DNA from: Acholoe squamosa
Taxonomy: Eukaryota > Annelida > Polychaeta > Phyllodocida > Polynoidae
Reading direction: 5' to 3'
Length of the DNA stretch: 64,000 nt
Assembly (NCBI GenBank): GCA_949317995.1
Contig: OX439052.1
Location: 36,519,932 to 36,583,931, forward strand
Within the stretch, counting starts at the first letter, position 1; the number at the start of each line of letters is the position of its first letter. The notes under the pieces are model-generated. The model ran no database searches. It was not told the DNA's origin and saw only the letters and a list, made by a program, of their open reading frames with translations. A program made the position numbers and the translations under genes. This document shows positions 59,201 through 64,000 of the stretch, one piece after another.

Positions 59201-61835
59201 GTGGAAAAGGTTCAGTTATGTATTCAATGGTTCTGCAAAAATCCTACGTACCTTTGATTATCATCCTATCGTAGACACTGACTCATCACTAACTGGTTTT
59301 GGCTCATGTTATAATGGTGATTGGTTAGTAGGTGCATGGAAGTTACCTGCCTACAATCAGTTGTATAATCGCTTTCCATTATATCATACTGTTAAACCCC
59401 CTTGTGAATATGATGAGACAGCTGACATTAACCTACTGGAAGTCTGGCCAGTGGTTGCCGCAGCGCAACGTTGGGGAAATGATTGGTCGGATACAAAAGT
59501 TGTAGTCAGAACCGACAATACCCAAGTCCAACGCATGATAAATACTGGCAGATCGCGGAGTGTTCGTTGTATGTGGTGGATAAGAGAATTATTTTGGTTA
59601 TCAGTTGTACATAATTTTCATATTGTTGCTACTCGCGTTAAATCTAAAGACAATATTGTTCCTGACTTTTTGTCGCGCTGTACGGATAAAAGGTGTGCAA
59701 AAGGATTGCCTTCATTTCTGATAAATGACTTCTGCTGCAGGGGATGTCTTGACTCACAAACTACGGAACTACCAGTCACAGTGGATGGCTGGAGCCATGG
59801 AGCGTACTAGAAAGAGCCAATGGAACTCTTATTTGGAATTTTGCATATTATATGGTGTGCTTGTTCCATTCCCCGCTAGTATAGAAGTTGTGTTGTTATA
59901 TGTTACACACTTGGCTGAGAGACTGCGCTACAGCTCTATTAAACAGTACCTAGGAGGACTTTGGGTGTTGCACAAGGTCCTAGGTTATGCACATGTCAAC
60001 CCTAATACATTTGAACTCTACATCACTATGAGAGGTATCCGAAGGACCCTAGGTGATCATGTGGACCAGGCGCGACCAGCGTCAGTGCAGGACTTAAAGC
60101 GTATTTATAAACTATTGGATATGTCATGTTCTGAAGATGTGGCATTTTGGATCACTGTTATCATGTGCTTCAGAGGCTTATTACGTAAGTCCAATGTGGT
60201 TGAACAAGGACTGGCAGTCTGCTTGTCAGATTTGACCTGGGAAGTCTGGGGGGTCTCCGTCAGACTTCGCCGTACAAAGACTATTTCATTTAAGGAGCGG
60301 GTCTTGTTCATACCCTTCACATTCATCTATGACTCTATCTTCTGCCTTCATCATTACCTGACCTTGCTGTTATCTATGGTGAACTACCCATCCAGTGACT
60401 CACAAGTAGTGTCGTACATGAAAAATGGCCAATGGTGTCGTGGCAGTTACTCATGGTACTTAGGCAAATTGCACAAGTTGTGCGCCAAGTCAGGCATCGA
60501 TAAGTTGTCTTCACACTCGTTACGAAGAGGAGGTGCATCAGCCTTGGCAGATGCAGGGTTCAGTCTATTGGACATCAAGAACATTGGTGACTGGAAATCA
60601 TTGAGTGTGTTGCATTATTTGACAAAATCCAAACAAGCTCGTGTCGATCTTGATCGGCGTATGGTCAGCGCCTTATTCGTGTAAAATCTGGTTATGTACT
60701 TTCATTGTTTTTTTTTTTTTTTGTTTTTTTTGTTTGTTCTCCATTCTGTTTGGCGTGTTGGCCTGGTTATGTATGTTTATTGGCCAGGTCCAATAAAATA
60801 TTCGCCCAAACTAGATTGGAGTTGTCGTACGTCTATTTATAAGCTACTTATATGCGCGCATATAAGTGGTGATAAATGGGCAGTAGCAGTTCCCAAATGT
60901 ATTACCAGATGTCACCACTTCCACTCACCTGTTATGTAACAGGTTCCTTCACTGGTGGCCTTGTAGTCGGCCATATTGCCTAGCCCCAGGAAGGACCACC
61001 GGTCTCACATTGGAGATTTTTTTTTTCTTTCTTCTTGTGTTACTTAGGCCTGGTTATGTATGTTTATTGGCCAGGTCCAATAAAATATTCGCCCAAACTA
61101 GATTGGAGTTGTCGTACGTCTATTTATAGCGCATATTTAGGGTGGTACCACCGTGTACTTATTGGACATACAATTTTTATTTATATGAATAAGGAAAAGA
61201 GGTCAAATATAGTGCAAACATAACTTATTTATATTAATTTCTAAGATTTCAGGGCCTACTTTTATCTGAGGCTAGGGGCTGTCTGCTGGAGACCCACACC
61301 TTTAGCAAGGGAACAACTTTTCCTTTTACCTTGTAACATGTAAAAGTGCCGAAAAGTATGACAAGGGGGGAGGGGGAGGCTCAAAAAAGGGCCAAGAAGA
61401 GTGGTCTATACTGAAAAAGGGCTTAAAAAAATAAAGGTCAGGGTAGTCCATTTTTTAACCCGGCACCGTACGATAATTTTTTGGTTCAGCAGATTCCTTC
61501 TGCCCCCCCCCTTTTTTTATTGTTCCCCAAAAAAATCACTTGACAGCTATTCACACGTCACAATCCCATGTTATTACAAGTTGATTGTTTCAGTTCATTG
61601 TCAGTAATAGGTAGGGTGGGTAAAAGGACCTTGAAATAAAGGGCGCCAACTCTACCAGGTCAGAAAGTAAACTGATGTTAACCGGCGTCATGAAAACCGA
61701 TGTTTCTAAGTACGAAATCTGATTAAAAAAAAGCATGTCATATACAATGCACACATAGGAAGAGACAGCAGACACAGGGCTTTCATTTCATAGTTTGATG
61801 GTTGTGTTACTCACCCTCTTATCTCCACGATTCAT
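53276..61835 (-). CDS. Unknown two-exon RG-rich protein in the Harbinger element
   Basis: A small first exon at 61815-61835 encodes MNRGDKR and ends in a perfect GTGAGT donor. The second exon, 53276-53779, follows a CACCTAG acceptor in the same phase and gives a 174-residue protein. It has an acidic N-terminal part (EPYDEEFYDDTRPENFSGD), a QRADLLARRQKG helix and an Arg/Gly-rich tail (RGQGRGRGRPRG), suggestive of RNA or DNA binding. The stop codon overlaps an AATAAA signal (53271-53278). The intron now measures 8.0 kb because it holds the X-Y-X/Ngaro cluster; originally it was about 0.76 kb. It may be a short isoform of a longer gene running on to 49012. Function unknown. Confidence 0.5.
55628..55810 (+). 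repeat. Ngaro split direct repeat A1
   Basis: Starts AGCTACTTATATGCGCGC, including the dyad TATATGCGCGCATATA, and ends in GGAGATTTTTTTT just before the Gag ATG. Nearly identical to A2, differing in T-run length. Confidence 0.9.
55821..57818 (+). CDS. Ngaro ORF1, Gag-like protein
   Basis: 665 residues from the first ATG after A1. The N-terminus has a zinc-ribbon-like pair of CxxC motifs (KCVACDTSY...KCPNCG, residues 3-22). Then follow a charged region, a coiled coil at about 80-130 (ELLHQIELERARKSK...LASLRAEN), a long Pro/Gln-rich middle (HQQQASYQFG and similar), a globular stretch at about 490-600 (DVISASMGLLNSMLARNFPC), a Lys-rich run and a C-terminal Cys/His cluster (CCYAF...CNAKDCPHPHVCRSCGGNHTKLKC), probably nucleic-acid binding. 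It would package the element RNA. It ends in a UGA that is in frame with the next ORF. Confidence 0.85.
   Translation: MTKCVACDTSYHGNAAKCPNCGVTNPGKRHSPEDSEKLPGSADSAERDEQEATEARQSDRPPHGKDGQHGELSSLGEESTQNELLHQIELERARKSKIDEMCKRKELELELASLRAENNRSLRQLNEGVRAWRGAMGAFEGENSSLTASAPCWNPSGLDAVRNESGGSNALGAFEAQTSFLAASATYLNSSELDTVRNKGGDSNTPGFQTGQSQASSNFNCGAQNGRPVLPESRFSAANTVLGPDSKVMGPSAGQSGLETTSGMFELPNLSKKLPTVEGNTQVNKSLTRDNKPPSRYNHPVPRDNQPDYPVGQSHSHGELDNDYQEFLLWKQWRSGGVATNTVPQLFYRDGTPYSPPVTPVSQTVSWPGVGQFRAPDGRLKFPPTPMVYGNPTTSHMYGIPVPTSHQQQASYQFGVIPNPQQQYQAAGIIPNQQSLFQAPGVQSVQPQIPHNPTAWYPNQQLQHQAQGAPMVIFSPNNASGSKFVTYDIEQHMPHDKVKKPALNDVISASMGLLNSMLARNFPCKNYGKHVKFLTDKKAFYNEDALIQYDLAMRERGESFGEHTFCYFDHDIFSNSVGLENLSAEHLCNVLGIQPPSFQSGAGTVAGSSSKRKKNKKKKSDEIHCCYAFNGDNGCNAKDCPHPHVCRSCGGNHTKLKCTVKKSND
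57819..59810 (+). CDS. Ngaro ORF2, reverse transcriptase and RNase H
   Basis: This frame continues directly from Gag after a single UGA (57816-57818), with no intervening stop and no early ATG; the first ATG in frame is near 58137. The length is about 660 residues. RT motifs: KPDGSLRPITDCSR, VLDIQSAYRSVAVHP, LSFGLRCAPFIFTQ and the catalytic YLDDFVIVADN. RNase H follows: VDTDSSLTGFGS, NLLEVWPVVAAA, VRTDNTQV and NIVPDFLSR supply the acidic residues. It copies the element RNA into DNA. No protease, integrase or methyltransferase domain is seen. Translation probably depends on UGA readthrough or reinitiation. Confidence 0.9.
   Translation, partial: YQALVDSDSGVNVSEEFGIDGGIIKSSDSDNTSDSDITSELEYSLLWDVNKFVTPCGSNHVNSSDSLPKTEDIILTPTIYTSRIVDGVEWFRPCPLDCDSVHVLDGMCLQLNPHAFFDECMGFEEVDGNYAYILDGVRNGFKIVDVDYDGSYFQKNYHSIIKEGVKCQMDDLVRKELIDGKVKRVLSRPQCVHSLGAILKPDGSLRPITDCSRGDPDDNLKSINDFMYTTCQPFHYTQVDSVTDVIHEGSFLCVLDIQSAYRSVAVHPDDRSKQGFVWSLDGAPEYFEDQALSFGLRCAPFIFTQLTEFVIRCMNRRGIFNVFGYLDDFVIVADNYEECARRQAILVDLLRRLGFHIAWKKILTPATKVQYLGLVIDTVKMEISLPPQKLDNLLVLIDKFLGKTVATKKELQELCGHLAHASRVIRGGRTFSRRVINLLKYMADSVTVVKLPDWFMDDIRWWKRFSYVFNGSAKILRTFDYHPIVDTDSSLTGFGSCYNGDWLVGAWKLPAYNQLYNRFPLYHTVKPPCEYDETADINLLEVWPVVAAAQRWGNDWSDTKVVVRTDNTQVQRMINTGRSRSVRCMWWIRELFWLSVVHNFHIVATRVKSKDNIVPDFLSRCTDKRCAKGLPSFLINDFCCRGCLDSQTTELPVTVDGWSHGAY
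59725..60684 (+). CDS. Ngaro ORF3, tyrosine recombinase
   Basis: 319 residues from the ATG at 59725, overlapping the end of the RT ORF by 86 nt in another frame. The N-terminal core-binding part includes YLEFCILYGV and YVTHLAERLRYSSIKQYLGGL. The catalytic part shows the first Arg in FRGLLRKSN, the HxxR pair in HSLRRGGASALADAG, and IGDWKSLSVLHYL with the likely nucleophile Tyr. This enzyme integrates the circular DNA intermediate and replaces the DDE integrase of LTR elements. The frame is intact and all expected residues are present. Confidence 0.9.
   Translation: MTSAAGDVLTHKLRNYQSQWMAGAMERTRKSQWNSYLEFCILYGVLVPFPASIEVVLLYVTHLAERLRYSSIKQYLGGLWVLHKVLGYAHVNPNTFELYITMRGIRRTLGDHVDQARPASVQDLKRIYKLLDMSCSEDVAFWITVIMCFRGLLRKSNVVEQGLAVCLSDLTWEVWGVSVRLRRTKTISFKERVLFIPFTFIYDSIFCLHHYLTLLLSMVNYPSSDSQVVSYMKNGQWCRGSYSWYLGKLHKLCAKSGIDKLSSHSLRRGGASALADAGFSLLDIKNIGDWKSLSVLHYLTKSKQARVDLDRRMVSALFV
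60760..61128 (+). repeat. Ngaro 3' repeat block B1-A2-B2
   Basis: B1 (60760-60841) and B2 (61047-61128) are 82-bp direct copies starting GGCCTGGTTATGTATG and ending CTATTTATA, with AATAAA inside. A2 (60842-61026) repeats A1. The B1/A2 junction equals the junction expected when the two element ends are joined in a circle. Confidence 0.9.
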
Positions 61836-62208
61836 GATTTTTCTCGGTGTACAAGTCGAAAAAGTTGACACCGGAAGAGAATGGCGAACATGGGGAAGAC
61901 CTTCCAGTGATGACGTAGGACTGAGATCCCGCAGGGATTCCCCTCTTTTCTCGCGTGATTGCAGGGTTCTTCCTATTTTTTCAGTAGGGCAGGACAGAAC
62001 GCGGACCCAAACATGGACATGAACACGGAGGTCCGCGTTCAGGTCCGCGTTCAGGGCCGCGTTTAATAAAATGATGTTATATTAGCCGGACGGAAATAAT
62101 TAGGCCAACTTATACACCTTTGACAATAAAAATAAATATGGAATTTTTTTATTCCGGGTTAGAAGTCTGTGTTTATGTATTTACTATTAAATGGGGAAAA
62201 ACAGGGCC

Positions 62209-62471
62209 CAGGCAAATATTACAACTGTCAGGAGTCTTTCTATAGTTTTAGTTCAGTTTACATTTTTTTAAAACACAGGCTGTTGAAATTCTAAAACCTT
62301 TGTTGGAATCACAAACAAAATGTTACCACCTGTATCAATACCGAGACATTAATTTGCTTAAACTATAACTATATACATAATTAAAAAGTTAAAATTATGT
62401 CTTTTATTTATTCTTTACATTTTTTAAACAACTGTTTATACGCTTCCAACAGAGTTTAGTAGTTAAAGGTG
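62209..62471. repeat. Continuation of the Harbinger target repeat
   Basis: CAGGCAAATATTACAACTGT and the following ~90 bp align with 45790-45835 and 45900-45990 (TAGGAGTCT, TTTTAGTTCAGTT, GCTGTTGAAATTC, AAACCTTTG), the right half of the interrupted repeat copy. The remainder is AT-rich unique DNA. Confidence 0.75.
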
Positions 62472-63359
62472 TACACTCTAAAAAATGCGTTTTAACTAAA
62501 ACATATTTTACCCCATACACTTTTTGGTAAAACACATTTTTATTATCTAAACACTTTTTCTAAAACACTTTCAATTTCCTGCAAAAGTGTTTAGGTTTAT
62601 AAAAGTGTTTTAATACTTGGTTCCAATCCAACTCACCAGGTGACAGGAGCAACCTATGATGGTACTTTGGTAACATTTATATGGACACAAATGTTTGAAT
62701 TTTAGTATAAATGATAATGATACACAGCATCCTAATAAAACTTTACATTTACACTTTACCTTAGAATGGATTTATAAAAGAAATATTTAAAAAATACCTT
62801 CTCAATACCTTAATTCCAATGTAACCCATGATAAACATCTATTTTTGTAACATTCAGGATTAATACATACATACATCCCAGTCCTAAACTCTTTGACTAA
62901 CTTTGTGCATTAATGTGTTTGAACTCATCTTGACTGTAGGCCAAGCCTGGTTAGCACAGAATCAATGTCGATAACTGGATGATCAACATTCATCAACTTG
63001 CTATCAATATAACTTCAATATTCTTTACCTGTAGAGAGACAATAATATGCAGTAGGAAGGACTCGCTAATCCTAAAACTGGGACCATGGGTTGTAAATAT
63101 GGAAATGAAATAATAGCAAGGGCATAAATTTGTTTGCAGCTTATTTTAAACGCTTTCTGAACCTAAACACTTTATTCTCAGAATTATTTAAACACTTTTT
63201 TATCTGAAACACAATTTAATCAAAAACCTTTAAAATTTTTTAACATTTTTTGAAAAAATGTTTTGTGTTGCCTAAAAATGTGTTAAACAAAGTGTTACAA
63301 GAAAGTGTTTTAAATACAGGTAAAAGTGTTTAAAAACAAAACACATTTTTTAGAGTGTA
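62472..63359. mobile_element. MITE/foldback with TACACTCTAAAAAATG ends
   Basis: Left end TACACTCTAAAAAATGCGTT pairs with the complement of the right end ACACATTTTTTAGAGTGTA. Both sub-ends are rich in AAACACTTTT motifs, and the middle is unique-looking. TA tips suggest mariner-type insertion. No ORF. Confidence 0.7.
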
Positions 63360-64000
63360 TGGTTTAAGGTACAGGTCAGTTTAATCAGTTAACAGTCCTT
63401 CACATGCCAAACATGGTTCCCCCAGCCAGCATAAATGGCTCTTATAAAAAGTTGTCATTAAGTTTTTCCAGTACTTTATTTTTTCTTCCTGGTAAACCAC
63501 ATACGACTCTAGTGTATTGATCTGCTCATGAAATGTGGGCCAACAGGGGAGAACGTGCCTCCAGGAGGATTTTTAGTACTGGCTTCGACCACCTAGGGGT
63601 AGTTTATGGGTAAAACACTGAAAAATATGTCAAAAATGCTATATGGGTCATTCTCATGAACTGTTAGCAGATCAGCATTTTAGCCTTGTTATGTTATAAA
63701 TCTGGGAGGATTGCTTTGAATTGATTTTCACTGATTCTATCAGGTCCACAACATGTTTGGCTACATTTGGGTATATAGTTTTGCCTCCCTATGGACAATA
63801 TTAACTGCTTGAGAAACAAAAAACAGGTGGAAATAGCATATTTTCAGGTATTTTTCCTTAGAAAGAGAATGCTGTATGGCACAAAAAAATGTAATCAGGA
63901 AAGAAAATGCAGCCAATTTCATTATTTTCATATAGATTAACAATGCATGAATTGCTGTAGTGCTTTAAACCTCTCATTAGTTCCTAAAATACAGGTAGTG
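63360..64000. other. Intergenic, no gene seen
   Basis: AT-rich unique DNA up to the window end. No supported feature. Confidence 0.4.

Larger units (their letters stand above)
55628..61128 (+). mobile_element. Ngaro tyrosine-recombinase retrotransposon, full length
   Basis: A 5501-bp element with three long ORFs and split direct repeats in the order A1 (55628-55810), ORFs, B1 (60760-60841), A2 (60842-61026), B2 (61047-61128). This arrangement, with RT, RNase H and tyrosine recombinase but no methyltransferase domain, defines the Ngaro type within the DIRS order. The 11-mer GCGCATATTTA occurs on both sides (55617-55627 and 61129-61139) but only once in the uninterrupted X copy. Repeat copies are nearly identical, so insertion is recent. 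Confidence 0.9.
53878..61152. mobile_element. X-Y-X composite with palindromic GGTGGTACCACC ends, carrying an Ngaro insertion
   Basis: Two direct copies of a 471-bp unit X (53878-54348 and 55170-61152, the latter interrupted) flank an 821-bp unit Y (54349-55169). X runs from GGTGGTACCACCCTAAAT to ATTTAGGGTGGTACCACC. Y begins TTAACAG and ends CTGTTAA. The whole is flanked by GTGT (53874-53877 and 61153-61156). Subtracting the Ngaro element and one duplicated 11-mer from the second X gives exactly 471 bp, and the two X copies look identical. No ORF in X or Y. It is either a non-autonomous element with long direct terminal repeats or tandem MITEs sharing palindromic tips. Confidence 0.75.
46093..62208 (+). 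mobile_element. Large PIF/Harbinger-type DNA transposon with nested insertions
   Basis: The left end GGGGCTGTTTTTCCTCATT and the reverse complement of the right end GGCCCTGTTTTTCCCCATT match at 16 of 19 positions. CAG flanks both sides (46090-46092 and 62209-62211). Flanking DNA rejoins into an uninterrupted copy of a local tandem repeat, which confirms the borders. Inside are a Harbinger transposase, a minus-strand gene set and a nested X-Y-X plus Ngaro cluster (53878-61152). Without the cluster the element is about 8.8 kb. Three-base duplications are typical of this superfamily. Confidence 0.85.

Overview
This is eukaryotic, animal nuclear DNA. It has spliced genes with GT-AG introns, TATA/AATAAA-bearing LTRs, a tRNA-derived SINE, satellite arrays and several nested transposable elements. 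The mix (Ngaro and Harbinger elements, short MITEs, a gamma-glutamyltransferase gene with introns, an intronless SLC35-type transporter) fits a marine invertebrate such as a lancelet, hemichordate, echinoderm or mollusc. I cannot name the species. There are no prokaryotic genes or operons.

Layout. 1-4275: 3' part of an LTR retrotransposon with a long gag-like ORF carrying two zinc-finger motifs and a 3' LTR, inserted in a satellite. 4276-17480: a satellite of ~124-bp monomers (each an old dimer of ~62 bp) with higher-order repeats. It carries three copies of a 989-bp island that looks like a miniature LTR retrotransposon (TRIM): 249-bp terminal direct repeats, TGTAG...CTACA ends and a 4-bp AAAG target duplication. 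Each terminal repeat contains a complete tRNA-Cys(GCA)-like gene, and a primer-binding-site-like sequence after the 5' repeat is complementary to the 3' end of that tRNA. 17480-19240: a 62-bp satellite related to the first but in the opposite orientation. 20061-25698: a gene-free near-palindrome with arms of ~2.6 kb. 25858-26853: an intronless EamA/SLC35G-like transporter. 27071-27538: a solo LTR. 28-32 kb: SINE copies and a 13-15-bp minisatellite. 33632-41473 (minus): eight exons of a gamma-glutamyltransferase, with MITEs, a SINE and a LINE fragment (itself split by a solo LTR) in its introns. 41.5-46 kb: repeat-rich DNA with a LINE ORF1-like remnant.

46093-62208: a large PIF/Harbinger-type DNA transposon bounded by ~19-bp inverted repeats and CAG duplications, inserted in a local tandem repeat that resumes on the other side. 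It holds a five-exon transposase on the plus strand and, convergent to it, one or two multi-exon genes of unknown function on the minus strand. Into an intron of the minus-strand unit went a 1763-bp X-Y-X composite (TSD GTGT). Into its second X copy went a complete 5.5-kb Ngaro retrotransposon with Gag, RT/RNase H and tyrosine recombinase ORFs and A1-ORFs-B1-A2-B2 split direct repeats. The nesting order can be read directly and the lengths agree exactly (471 + 821 + 471 bp before the Ngaro insertion).

The most unusual observations are the tRNA-bearing miniature LTR element whose primer site matches its own tRNA, the Harbinger element with extra unknown genes, and the Ngaro element with an 11-bp target duplication and a single in-frame UGA between Gag and Pol.
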